From contig OX155973.1 in assembly GCA_944548615.1 (NCBI GenBank), positions 19,919,734-19,983,733 on the forward strand: DNA of 64,000 nucleotides, given 5' to 3'. The position numbers and the translations under genes are program-made. Origin of the DNA: Micropterix aruncella. Lineage: Eukaryota > Arthropoda > Insecta > Lepidoptera > Micropterigidae. Positions 29,752 to 41,507 of this stretch are shown here, one piece after another; positions within the stretch are counted from its first letter, which is position 1; every line of letters starts with the position of its first letter. The notes beneath the pieces are model-generated. The model worked only from the letters and a program-made list of their open reading frames with translations. It searched no databases and was not told the DNA's origin.

Positions 29752-30370
29752 GCAGGGAGCTAAGGGGCCCTTGCTGAGTTGGCCACGAAGACCCATTCTG
29801 TTCAGGGTTGGTCACACTCCGACGGCCTCCACGCATGAAGTGCGAGCCTGGGCAGGACTCTGGCCTTAGGGTTAGTTTCCCTTAGGAATCAACCTTCTGG
29901 TGCTTCTGGCCGGTCTGCGCACCGTGCGACATAAGCCAATCGATTGCACACTCTGACTAACAGTCGGGGGAGTCTGGAAGCAGTACTGTTTCCTATAGAG
30001 CGGGGGTGGTTGTGGACCTTACGGCGACTGCTCTTGAAACGACCATCGGCTACCCGATCCTGGTTGAACAGCCGGGCATAGGATGCCGTGGTCCGCGATA
30101 GATTCGGTATACACCGTTTCATTGCTTCGTAATGGAGAGGACCTGGAGTAATCTGGTCGCAATTGGAAGTAAGGGCGTGAGTGTAAGCCCGCTGCGTAAC
30201 ACTCCTGGCTATCTCGCGGTTAAGGCGTTGGCCTCTTACGGGTTTGTGGCGGAGCTTGACGGTGAACTGTTCTGTCCAAGTCTTCTGCGCTCACTCCAGG
30301 GAGATAGAACGACTAATCGTTAAAACTTCCTGAGGTGACGGGTTCGCCCGTTGTAGTTGACAACTCTAGT
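29752..30370 (+). mobile_element. Family U copy, complete, with 11-bp duplication
   Basis: The word TGCCTTTACTA at 29741-29751 and 30371-30381 flanks it perfectly. The copy begins gcagggagctaaggggcc and ends gacaactctagt, 619 bp. The 3' stem-loop is intact: ACGGG 30338-30342, TTCG loop, CCCGT 30347-30351. Removing the insertion restores a perfect 16-bp hairpin at the target (gatagtaaaggcacgc, loop ggtaa, and its complement). Confidence 0.85.
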
Positions 30371-30381
30371 TGCCTTTACTA

Positions 30382-32400
30382 TCAGCCCTCTTAAGGGCTG
30401 TTAACGTAGCTTGACTATATATTGTATGGTCCTCTGTAAGTCTTTACTTCACTCAATGGTAGACAGAATGGCTCGATGCCGTTATAAATCCCTGGAATGG
30501 CCAGTTCGTCCGTAGTAAATAGCACCCGACTTATGGGCTACAAGATCTTCGGCTCCGAGAACTCCACATACTTCTTACTGCGATATCTGGCTACTCTGGC
30601 TCAATCCATCTATATCTTCAATATGACTATATCTTGACTATATCTTCCGAATCGGCTGTACAACAGTATCATAATCTTTTGTCTATCAATGACCATGGCT
30701 TAACAATAAATCTGTTCAACATTTACGTCCATAACTTTTAATTTGCATAATCGCGCTACAGCTGCCTCCTTTATCAGAATATCTCTCTGATAATTTTATC
30801 CGTTTCAGCAAAGACAATATATTTTATAACTTTTTAAATATGTAGTCATAATCATAGTTATTTTTTATTAATTCCAAAAAGTTATAGACTGTGGAATACG
30901 TTCATTTACAAATGGGGCGAAATTAATCACAACTGCATTACATGAACATATACATTTTCATATAAAGGTAAGGTATTTTCGGTTCAATTGCAAACAATAC
31001 GGGACACAAATAACCAAAAAATAAAAATAATACTAATAATATTTAAACTACACCATACATTTTAATCAAGTATTAGCGCCTCGTGCGGCGCAGTTCGTTT
31101 CTCGGCTAAGGGCCACCCGATGGAACTGAACCCACCCGAGTTGGCCCGCTGACCGAGAGAGGGCGCTCATCGATTTTATTTATGAAATTAATCTTCAGAT
31201 GATATCAGTCCTTGACCACTTGCAGGGAAAGTCTTGTGGTTACACAACAAATTTTTTTTATTTATTGATGACTGGTTGAAAATGTTGAAGACCAAATATC
31301 AAAATGATTTCTGGTATAAACTCTGGAATGAAATATTAGAAATAGTTTTGCTAGAATTGTTATGTCATTCCGAGTATCATAGGGTACCTTAACTGTCTAA
31401 ATATCAAAAGTATATAGTTGTCTAATGGTCCAAATCTCCAAATGTCAATAAATTAACATAAATATATCGTGTTTAGTGTCAAATGAAAGCTCTGATTAAT
31501 TAAATTATATTTTTTATTATATTTTTATTATATTTTATTATTATTAAGGAAACTTACAGCTATTACAGGAGAAATATCTGAATTTTGTTTATAGACTACA
31601 ATGCCAGTTAAAAGTTTCCGCTTAAAGATCGTAAAAATATACAGTCGCGTAGGAATGGGATAGGAGGAAGTGGAGGGGAATTAAAGTTATAAATTTTGTT
31701 TTAATAATATTTTGTTTTATTATTTTATTATTAGGGAAATTTTATGGTCTATTTTAATATTGAAGAAAGAAAAGAAAGAAGAAAAGAAAAATTATAATAT
31801 AATTATTTCACTCGTCCTTGAATATTGCCTTTCAGAAGACCCGGAATAAGAGTCTTGGGCGCAGTCGCAGTTGTATTAAACAGGTCAATTTCGCTTAGCT
31901 TGGTATTGCAGAAATAAGATACTCGATAAATGTAATTATTTTGGGCGTAGTTTGTGCTTACTTGAGGTAGGTGGTACATTCCGAAAATATATTAGTGTAT
32001 ATATGAATAAGTACATAAATCACAAATATTTTATAAAAAAGCCGTATAAAAAATATTATAAATCCAGTAGTTCACTTTTTGTAACAGCAGTCGTGTTTTT
32101 AATTCCTTTTAATATATTTACTTGTTTGCAATTACGTCGCAATATCCATTGCGCACAAATTTAACGTCGACGCATCATTAAAGTCGAGGTCAATGAGTTG
32201 ATCTTGTAAGGTCACAAACCTACTCCTATACTTCCCCGTCAATTATATGGATATTGGGCAAGCGACAATGTCCATTGTGTCCGAATAATTGGGTTACCGA
32301 CTGTTTAGTAGACCTGCTCTAATAAAAACGAAAAATTATTTACATACCTATATACCTAAAGAGTCATAAGATAATAAACGCAGTATATAGTTCATTTAAA
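30382..32400. other. AT-rich intergenic sequence
   Basis: 31060-31150 carries the dispersed module noted at 27684. About 31330-31500 is a reverse-strand piece of family D. The rest shows only short frames (for example 70 codons at 31952) and no motif. Confidence 0.5.
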
Positions 32401-32423
32401 CTAAAATCCAGAGGCAATTTATG

Positions 32424-32927
32424 GTTATGCGCACGTTGTACAGCTCGATTGTTTGAAGTCGCATGGAAACGAATGCAGCTATTTGGAATCCGCATGAAAT
32501 TACCTATACCCTCATGCTGGAAAAGGTACAGAAATGTTTTTTGAGATTTTTGTACTTCAAGCAGTACGGATATTATCCATTTTTGTATCCGACTGAATTT
32601 ATCACATGCATGGTTGGCTATAATTCTCTCTTTCTCAAAAGAGAAATGTTGACCATGTCCTATGTTTTGAATCTAATTCGTGGTAACCCTGGTAAAAGTG
32701 ATAACCCTAGCTTATTAGCCAAGTTGAGTCTTTTCGTACCAAATAATTATCTTCGTGCTCGATCGCACCATCTTTTCGCGGAGCCGTTCTCGCGCACTAA
32801 CCTTACGAGGTGGAACTTGTTGGCGCGTGCTTTGCGGCGCTTAAATGAAATTCACTCGATTGCACCAGATTTTGATATTTTTACCGCCAACCCTCACTCG
32901 TTTAAATTGCAGGCTATTAATTATTAA
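32424..32927 (+). pseudogene. LINE D RT C-terminal region
   Basis: The frame reads TLYSSIV, a TGA at 32454-32456, then SRMETNAAIWNP, LEKVQKCFLRFLYFKQYGYY, PFLYPTEF and a tail to the stop after QAINY. LEKVQ-RFLRF-Y and LY-S-V-S--EY---WNP are hallmarks of the region after the palm in Jockey-type LINEs. The TGA probably replaced an Arg CGA. 5' parts and a clear 3' tail are absent. Confidence 0.8.
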
Positions 32928-33019
32928 TTTTTATATGATAGCTAGTATTATAAGTGTTCTATTTGTTTAGTTACGGTGATATCTTTATTAATTTTACTTC
33001 TCAATGCCTTGGTTTTACT

Positions 33020-33300
33020 GTAATTCCACGGCTGCAAGAACGATCACATGTCGTTATACCAGCCTGGGGTGACAGGTTCGCCCGTTGTAGTCGACACCGC
33101 CCAACTGTAGACTGCCAATAACGAATGTCAGAATAATAGAATCCCAATCGAGGGACGCTATGTTAACTCTGAAGGAAGATGAGAAGAATGATGAAGACGA
33201 ATCTGGACTGCCAAATCTGGACTTTGTATTGACTTCACGTTTTTGGTAACAAAATACTGTCTGCTATGGAAAGCGAAAAATAAAGAACCAGAGCAGGGGT
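33020..33300 (+). repeat. Family U 3' end plus shared extension, copy 1
   Basis: The sequence cgttataccagcctgggg, ttcgcccgttgtagtcgaca and ccgcccaactgtagactgcc continues into gagggacgctatgttaactc and gacgaatctggactgcc. The same ~280 bp recurs at 42340-42640, so it is a U 3' variant with a longer tail. Confidence 0.65.
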
Positions 33301-34120
33301 ACCGTAAAAATAAAGAACCGTTCTCAGTCTAGGGGCTGTTTTAAAATATATATTTCCGTTAGTGAAATAAGCAAGAGATATCCGATATTTTCGATTCATG
33401 ATTACTCTCATGCGTAATCCGCAAGCAAGGTCACGGATACGATGAATGAAATATTTATGAGTCTATATTACAATAATTAAAACGAATGAATGCGACGCGA
33501 CGGCCACCAGTACGGCAAAAGAGCGCCATTTATGTGAATATGATCTGCGGTTAAAATATGTAATATAATGTGTTTTTTTCTGGCACAACCGTGGCACTTC
33601 AATAATTCAGCAAGTGAGCTCGCCTTATCACAGGAATGCCTAGCAAAGCGGGCTCGGTTGCACTTTATTTATTTATTTATTTATAACGTACCAGAAAAAA
33701 ATACAAGGATATGCATAATGTTGTACATGAAGAATAATTAAAAACAAACATTAATATAGCGAAAAACATAGCTCTATGCATATAAATATGCTAGCGTATC
33801 CGATATGAAGCGAAATCGCACAACCAACTAGACCTAGAAGGTCTGTCTCTGGCCGTGCTGTGTTATACCAACTGTATGTTATACAACTCGCGAACTGACG
33901 AATTTGATTAATTTTCAAAGATTTCTAAATCTGACAAATGTGTTTTTACACAAAATAAAAGTAGAATTTAAAGTAGAAGAAAAAATATGTATTTAAGGAA
34001 TTAAGGACTAAAAAAAAGTAAACTTTACATTATATTCAAATACTTTACTTCTATACTTTACTTAGCACATTAGAAAAACAAGTACGATATTTCTATTTCT
34101 AAGGCCGGATATAGTTATGT
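33301..34120. repeat. AT-rich stretch; one arm of a distant inverted repeat
   Basis: About 33745-33870 is the reverse complement of about 35085-35215 (key words agaccttctaagtctagttg, gttgtgcgatttcgcc, tatgcatagagctatg). On the minus strand the left copy leads to a (AAAT)n tail at 33662, so both are probably LINE 3' UTRs in opposite orientation. Confidence 0.55.
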
Positions 34121-34345
34121 TAATTTAATGATTTTTGGAGATTAAGACATTTAGACAACTATTTACTTCATATTTGTACAGTTAAGGTCCATTATGACAC
34201 TCGGGATGACATAACGAATCTAACAATACCATATACTTCTAAATCGGCTCGAGCGTTTAGAAGTTATGGTGGAATAAAGAAACGGAAAACATACATAGAT
34301 TAACGCTGAACACATTACTTTCCTTTCTTGTTGGGCAGTCATGTA
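34121..34345. repeat. Dispersed family D copy
   Basis: It shares gacactcgggatgacataac, cttctaaatcggctcgagcg and aacatacatagatt with 7915-8085 and 46625-46850. The following ~60 bp resembles a LINE A tail in reverse (gcttattgccccatggc). No coding sequence is recognised. Confidence 0.5.
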
Positions 34346-35084
34346 AAAAGAAGAGCTTATTGCCCCATGGCTATATCTTACAACTAACCTAATCACACAG
34401 CAGTGGTACATGCGCGCGTTGTAGAAATAAGGATTGTTAAGTTTGTCTGCATAAAGTACAAAGTATTATACTAGTTTTGGATATACATCAGATATTTATT
34501 AAGCAGTGCCTTGTAAGCTTTCATAAAACTAAAAAATACAGAGCAAAAAGTCAACAAATGTACTTGACGAGACATGCCGAAAAGGAAATTTTCACCATTC
34601 CGAAGGTAAAAAGCACATTTGCCCGAAGACGATGTATTTTTATCGCCCCGAAAGTTCACAGCTCATTATGTGAAACCACGAAACAAGTGAAAAATAACGT
34701 AACTTTTAAAAGTTAAGAGAAAACCTGACTCCTAGACATTGGGCGCTCAAAAACTGAAGATCTAATTACTACTATAGGGTGAATATTAAAAATACATATA
34801 TTTCTAAAATTTTGCAATATTACACATTATTTTCTCGTACATATTATATATTACAATGCAGTGTTAATACTCTGCTTATATAATTGTATATATTATTACC
34901 TATTTTTTCTTAAATTGATTGAATATAATGCAAAGTTTATAAAAAAAATGTTTAGTTTTAATTGCATACATTTTTTTACATTTTTTTTTTAGTTTTAATA
35001 TGTGTTAAAACACATTTGTTAGACTAAATCCTTTGTTAGTTTCTAAAAATCTCTGTAAATTGGAATCAAATGCGTCAGATCGCG
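34346..35084. other. No recognisable feature
   Basis: AT-rich. A 79-codon plus frame at 34477-34716 has no known motif. Confidence 0.45.
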
Positions 35085-35319
35085 CGTCAACAAATACAGC
35101 CAGAGACAGACCTTCTAAGTCTAGTTGGTTGTGCGATTTCGCCTCATTTCGGATATGCTAGCACATTTATATGCATAGAGCTATGTTTTTTCTTTATACT
35201 AATGTATATTTTTAACGATTCTGCATATATAATAGTATGTATGCCCAAATATATATTTAAAATTAGGAATGCCCGAGGAGAAAAAAATGCAGAGGAAGGG
35301 GAGAGCAAGAAAGAACTGA

Positions 35320-35650
35320 TTACTTCTTAGAAAAGTAGTATTTTGAGGTGAGTCTTGAAAGATTGCAAAGAAGGCGAGTTTCGTATGCTGGGAGATCGCT
35401 CCAGAGTCTTGCACCATGGACACATAAAGAGTATGAGTAGAAATCAGTATTATGACAGGGAATTTCGAGTAAATTGTCGAAGACTGATCGAAGTGCGAGA
35501 CCGTGGGAACTTGCTGGTTCCAAAAGCTCGTGGAGATAGGATGATGTTGATTGGGAGAGTACAAGATAGAGAAGCGCAAGTATATGAACATTTCTCCTTT
35601 GGCGTACTGGCAACTGCTTTAACATATTCACTTGCTGTCGCAAAAAAAAA
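35320..35650 (-). pseudogene. LINE A RT C-terminus
   Basis: The minus frame reads VRQRRNVHILALLYLVLSQS, then HGLALRSVFDNLLEIPCHN, FYSYSLCVHGARLWSDLP, and after a short disruption ETRLLCNLSRLTSKYYF. It aligns end to end with the LINE A copy at 27060-27401. An overlapping minus frame (35199-35591) picks up the sequence after the frameshift. The 3' UTR to the left is diverged. Confidence 0.8.
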
Positions 35651-35689
35651 CAAGATGGCTGTCGTAACGTTGTAGTTTTCCCAACGAGG

Positions 35690-36109
35690 AAAGCCGCTCC
35701 ACCGATGACCTGGTTCTGGCCTTTGCAATTTTCATCGACAAAATCACTTTCACCATTTCCGCCCGCCAGTCATGGTGGGGCCGCGGGCGATTAGCGGCCG
35801 TCCGTGCAACGCAGACGGTTCAAAATCGCACCGCACCGCTACGAGCGGGTTATATAAGAGGCTAGACCAATGACAGCCAACCTAGTTTCTGCACAGGGAC
35901 GGACTCGAAAGACTCGCGCTGTCGGTACGTCCTCCGCCTGGATATCTAGTGTACCCCCCCCCTCCTCTCACTTCCAGACGTACACCCTCTTGATACATAC
36001 TACTACGTCACTGATATATGGGAAAGTTGATCATTATCGTGTCGCATAAAATAGTTTAATCTATGGTGATATTCTTCGATTATTATACTGCCGTGAACCA
36101 ACTGGCTTC
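35690..36109. other. GC-rich stretch with a TATA motif
   Basis: CpG-rich sequence (gcgggcgattagcggccgtc) is followed by TATATAAG at 35851-35858. It could be a promoter or a retrotransposon terminal region. No downstream ORF supports either, so I leave it unassigned. Confidence 0.35.
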
Positions 36110-36462
36110 TCGGACTAAGTAAGGAGACGGAGAAAGGATGCCATGGTCGGCGATACATTTAAACTGAATTACCGCTGAATTACATCAGGTAGAGGCCGCG
36201 CAAGCGACATCGGACCCGCAACCAGTCCGGACGGAGAAATCTAGCCATAACTGGTAATAAGGGCGCGAGGTGCAATGCTGGGTGCACATCCCAGTGCCTT
36301 GCGGTAAAGCGTTGACTTCTTACGGGTGTGATGGAGTAGCATGATGTTCAACTGTCTTCGTTTCGAAGTCTTTACGTTCATTCCAGGTTGAAAGAATTAT
36401 CGATATATTTATACCTTCCTGGGGTGACGGGTTCCGCCCGATGTAGATGACAACACTCTCAA
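36110..36462 (+). mobile_element. Family U copy, diverged and 5'-truncated
   Basis: Modules include gtagaggccgcgcaagcgac, ccgcaaccagtccggacgg, gcggtaaagcgttgacttct and ggggtgacgggttccgcccg. The stem-loop has gained a base in the loop. Confidence 0.65.
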
Positions 36463-36694
36463 AATTTGAGATCTATCTCGCATCCATACTGGACCAGAAA
36501 ACACTTCTGTATTCCACGCTAGCATTAATAATAACAGAGTTACGAAGTATAAATTTTTAATAGTATAACTTAATTGAAAACCCGCTGTAAATGTCTAAAA
36601 GTAACGTATGCATTCAGTCTTCGCATTAATTTAATGTTTTGTCCTCAGCGATTTTTGTTTCGTTTTTGAAAACCCTGACATTTTGAAACTAAAT

Positions 36695-36955
36695 GGCGCA
36701 ATGGAGGACCGCGCAAGCGACCTCGAACTCGTAACCAATCGAGAGACTGGAGTAATCTAGTCGCAATTGGAAGTAAGGGCGTGAGTGTAAGCCCGCTGGG
36801 TAACACTCCTGGCTATCTCGCGGTTAAGGCGTTGGCCTCTTACGGTCTTGTGGCGGAGTTTGATCAGAGGCGATTATTCTGCGCTCACTTCAGGTGGATA
36901 GAACGACTAATCGTGAAAACTTTCTGAGGTGACGGGATCGCCCGTTGTAGTTGAC
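36695..36955 (+). mobile_element. Family U copy, 5'-truncated
   Basis: It starts at ggaggaccgcgcaagcgacc and ends gttgacaact. It is close in sequence to the copies at 198-428 and 29752-30370. Confidence 0.7.
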
Positions 36956-38520
36956 AACTAAAGTTGTAGACATAATATTCAGGGCAAATTGGATTAGTAT
37001 GCATGAATAATATTTCATTCTTGAATAACATTTCAAATAAATAAATAAACACAAATGAAAAAAGTAAATGAATGAAAAAAGCTAATTGTGAAGTGAGTGC
37101 ATCTCTGTGTTGAGTTGAACGACCGCCGTGAGTGGGACCTTGCTTCGGCAGCGAACACGAAATATCATGGAGTGCTGTTTTGCAAGCGAGCGAGCGCGCG
37201 CGGCACCGCGGCCTCGCGCGCTCAGAGGTTATCACTCAAATGTTATAAACACACATAATACCCACACTAATACGGCAACTCTAACGCCAGCTAATGCTAG
37301 ATTACTCGTACATTGCCAGATAATATTATCGAGATGGTCGGGCACCAAGCGAGTTTCTAAACTCAGTCCAGAATTTCGATAACTGTATGATTAGTAAAAT
37401 TTGTAAATTTTTAAACATAATGTTATCGTGATAGCTGACATTCTAATTGTCATATAATTTATTATTCATCTATTCATTTAAAAACAAATACGAAGGCATA
37501 TTGCTGGATTGACAATAAAATAATTTTACTTTGATTATTCTACATAGAATTTGCATTTCTATTGTAATATATTATTTACCCTGATTATTGATTCACATTA
37601 GTATATTTTGATTATTTGTATGTAGGTAATATTGAATATAATATTACGGCCATGACAACTATCATAATAGTTATGTATTTAATAATTACATTTTTAGCAT
37701 TAAATTTTGGGACGCATCCAAGTGTAGGAATGCCTATCTACTGGAGTAGTTGATTGTATCTTATTATAATGTATTGTATAGGCTTTTCCAGCTGAAAAAG
37801 TCAAATTATATCAATGTTTGAAATGAAACGTGACTAACGAGTTTTTTTTGGTCGATAATGAGTTATAGCATTGATTAAAAATGGAACTAGTGGCATTGCC
37901 GGTGTTATATCCGTGCTCAAATACCTATGTATACCTATTTTCATGGCGATCGGTTGAACGGTATAGATGTTAAACAGCTGGAGGACGTAAAATTTTAAAA
38001 AAATATCAAGGATATGCTCATAAGCCACCCTTTCTATGATCTGACCGAATTTGAGGGCCATGACTTATCAAATATTGTTCCCATTTAAATGACTTTAAAA
38101 AGTATAGGCTTATTGTCTGGTTATTTTATTTGGTCTTATATTTGTACTTTTAGTTTTTAAATGCATGGCGTAGCTTTAATTTGATTATTTAACATTTTAC
38201 TGATAAATTGAATATTACGGTGGAAGATTCTACTACGTATCTTTTCTAATTATTGACTATTTCAAATATTAGGCCTCTATTTTGATTATTTATATTTATA
38301 TTTATAGTTTGACAACCTAGTAGTAAAATTCTTGACTACCAATGTATGTTCAGTAAAGAGTAGTAACGAGACTTACTACCTAACACAATTATTTTGACAC
38401 GTCCAAGAGCATTTTTTTTGCCGTCAAATGGACACGACGAAAATGTAATGTAATGTAATGTTTAATTTCTTTACTTAAGTGGCATGGTAACTACATTTCT
38501 TGTACAAGCATTAAATCGGA
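36956..38520. other. AT-rich intergenic sequence
   Basis: A GC-rich patch at 37120-37230 has no assignable gene. About 37830-38060 resembles non-coding transposon sequence (catggcgatcggttgaacgg), but I could not place it in a family. A short (TAATG)n run lies at 38443-38462. Confidence 0.4.
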
Positions 38521-38765
38521 AAGCTCAGGTGGTTAGGACATGTGGAAGGGGAAAATGAACAGCCATTGAATCGCTGTCCTTGCGGAAAATCTGAGGGGCA
38601 TCGTAAATCCGGAAGACCGAACTGAGGTTAAAGACGTAAAAGCAGCAGTTTGAGTGAACAACTGGGAGCCCAAATCCCAGTATAGAAAGAATGGAAGAAG
38701 AATCTTGACGAAGACAAGACTCAAATGAGGTGTAGCGCCGAAGATGATAATGATGACCATCATGA
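38521..38765 (+). pseudogene. RTE-like LINE C-terminal remnant
   Basis: The frame opens KLRWLGHVEGENEQPLNRC, continues HRKSGRPN and meets a stop. W-GHV and GRP are the paired motifs seen in the RTE-type fragment at 17326-17917. Downstream in other frames, KEWKKNLDEDKTQM echoes the usual end. Only ~80 residues remain and they are heavily mutated. Confidence 0.6.
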
Positions 38766-39592
38766 GGACTAATATTCCAATCGGCTTTATTTAAATACTT
38801 AGCATATTATTATGTATAACAATCTAACGATTTTAAGTTTTAAACATTTTTTTCTGCAACATTAACCCCACAAATGACTGGCGATTAGCTCAGGTTTGCC
38901 TACGGCAAAATGTATATAAATTTATATTTACATTTACATTTAAATTTACATAGAGCGGGGTTTACTATATAGCTATAGCATTACTATAGAACGGATTACT
39001 ATAAAGCGGCGCACATTTACATTTATAGTTACATTTATATAAATTTATATACATTTTGTATACATTTTGCCAAGGCATCAATTATTGGACGCCTCACATT
39101 TGAGAATCAGAAAATTAAATGTCAAAATATGTATGAAGGCATTTTAACCCAGCCGTATTAAATACTTTGATTTCAAATTTTCAATTGCAATTTAAACATA
39201 GGGGGCTATGGATGGTAGATACAAACTGAGACGCCATGGAATCCACTAACCGGAATCAAACCCATTATAATAATAATATTATTATTACAATTATGGAGAA
39301 GGGGGGAGGGGTAAGCGGTGGACTGCGGACTAACGACCGGCTGTGGTAGGTTTAGCACAGCTGTCTTGCCACATATGAGCATTTACCTTACCACCCATTC
39401 ACCCCCCTTCAAAGCCATAGAATCTGTGATGCGGTAATTGAAGTTTTAGATAATTTTCCTAGGATAACGTTGATTATTTTCCTGGAAAAGCCAAGATATT
39501 TAACCCGTCGGACGCCAATAGGCATTTCGCGTCGTTCGACAGATCCGCACATAACCGTTTCAGCCGGACCCCATTAGTAATATACAAACATA
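38766..39592. other. AT-rich stretch with internal (CATTTA) repeats
   Basis: About 38915-39065 repeats variants of atttacatttacattt around a short direct repeat (attactata-ag-gcg). No gene. Confidence 0.4.
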
Positions 39593-40336
39593 CTAGCTGA
39601 CCCGTGCCCACTTCGTTGGGCGGTAAAACTTTTTACCTGTGATGAAATTATGAGTGTAGTTCGGTTATTACTGAGTGCTATGATTTATTTCCTGACTGAC
39701 AAAAGAAGAATTATATATTTACTGCATATGTATGTATGTATTTGCATGCCAATTTGACTATAATACCGTTATTTGTGAGTGTCTTCTTGTGAGTGTCTTA
39801 TTTGTGAGCGTATTATCTCTTTAACTATTTATGCAGTAAAAGGGAAATTGTATGCAGTAAAACGGAAAAGTCTTTTGTTTTAAACGCTTGAGACGATAAA
39901 TTTACTTATTTTGATAAGAATTCATAATTGTTGATAATATGACCAATAAACATGACCTAACGATTTAAATTACTTTTTTTAATATGAAATACTACTTTTT
40001 GTGACTTAAATATAAAAGGTAGACATATGCTGTCGCTGACTTTTTTGTAGGCATTATCAAGCTGTACAACTTTTCTCTAGAACTTAATCATATATCTCTC
40101 ATCGTTAAGGCAGCGTTCGTTAGCAACGTTTTCGTTCGACCGCTTATTCTCCGACTTACTTTGCAAATCCGAATACCACGAAAAAGTCTTTCAATTTTTC
40201 GGATTAATATATAGCCTATGACACTCACAAATAACGTGGCTTTCTATTGGTAAACGAATTTTCAAAATCGGTTCAGTAGATCCAGAGATTACTTCCTACA
40301 ACGTCACAAACTTTATCTCTTTATAATTAGTATAGA
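39593..40336 (-). mobile_element. Helitron, non-autonomous, 744 bp
   Basis: On the minus strand it begins TCTATACTAATTATAAAG after A and ends CTAG before T. A 3' hairpin (gccc-aacgaagt-gggc) lies just before CTAG (plus strand 39604-39619). The early sequence includes aaattcgtttaccaatag and a cgattttgaaa motif common near Helitron 5' ends. No coding sequence. Confidence 0.85.
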
Positions 40337-41500
40337 TAATAAATACGACTAACGAGATTACTTACAAGGTAACAAGTGGGAATTCGTGAAAAAACGATAT
40401 TGTCAGTATATATTTACAAAATTTACCAAAAAGTTGCGGCTCAGTTTTATACGCGCGAAGGCTGGCTTTCGAGCGGTTAAAGAGATGAAAGAGAGATTTG
40501 GCTGGCAGGCCACGAGCACCAACTTCCGCCGCGGGAAGGTGAACAGTGAAGCCGTTCCGGGTGACGGCTTTTGCGAGATCGTGGTATTTATTTAATTTAT
40601 AGCCGTGGTCCTTTGGGATATTTGATTCCCATGTCTTCCGAGATAAGGAGTAAGGAGTTATATCTGGACGGAGGGCTGTGCATCCAAGACTTTCAGGGAA
40701 TTAATACCGCTTAGAGACTAAATCGACCTCCAGAATCCAATCTGAAGCTTTGTCGATTATTGAAATGTTTTGTAGTGGTTCATTTGTTGGTCATTTCATT
40801 ATAAAATTCCACAAAATACTCAAAAGTCAATGATCTAACCTTTTTAAAATGTACCTATGCCTAAGTTATTGCATTGCAATATTCTTGGTTTCATTGATTT
40901 TTTGCATTGATTATATTTTACGTTATACACTATATTTACGCGACTTAAAATATCGAAAATAATAAAAATTTAAACAAACTTAATGATATAAAAATTAAAT
41001 TTGGTTTAAAATAAAAAAGTAGGTGATCGTTCACCTCTTGACGTCTAATCTCTTGGCATCTCAAAACGTGACACCTTATATCTCCACACTCTAATTTTAG
41101 CGTTATCTTGTTTTGCAGCGCGTCGAAAAATTTCTTAATCTTTAAATAATAGAATAATGACCTATATTTTGGCGTTTTTTTTTATATTTATCAACTTGAC
41201 AATGCCGATTAACGCGCAAATAAGCGCTCGAGCTCTTATAGATTATGTAGAGCTGCCAGCCTTGAAAGAGCGCATTATAGAGATTCAATTTTGTTTGGAC
41301 TGGAATCTGGAAAATGTATTTGTTTAATTTTAATTAGGAATGATTACTCGCTGTTTTATATCTCTGAAAATAAAGTTCAACGACAGCCGACCTTAAAGTC
41401 GAAATATTTTAAATCTCAAATATAAAAAGTGTATCAACCATATAGGGAATTTTGTAGTAGCTATTTACAAGATAGACCATTCCAAATACAAAAAACCTAT
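40337..41500. other. Mostly AT-rich; one small ORF of unknown origin
   Basis: A 69-codon plus frame at 40386-40595 (RAKAGFRAVKEMKERFGWQA) is somewhat GC-richer than its surroundings, but I do not recognise it. Nothing else stands out. Confidence 0.35.
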
Positions 41501-41507
41501 TTAGGGA

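Noticed and set aside
37133..37160. U6 snRNA-like start (ttgcttcggcag)
   Set aside because: Only about 12 bases match; the conserved middle and 3' end of U6 are absent.
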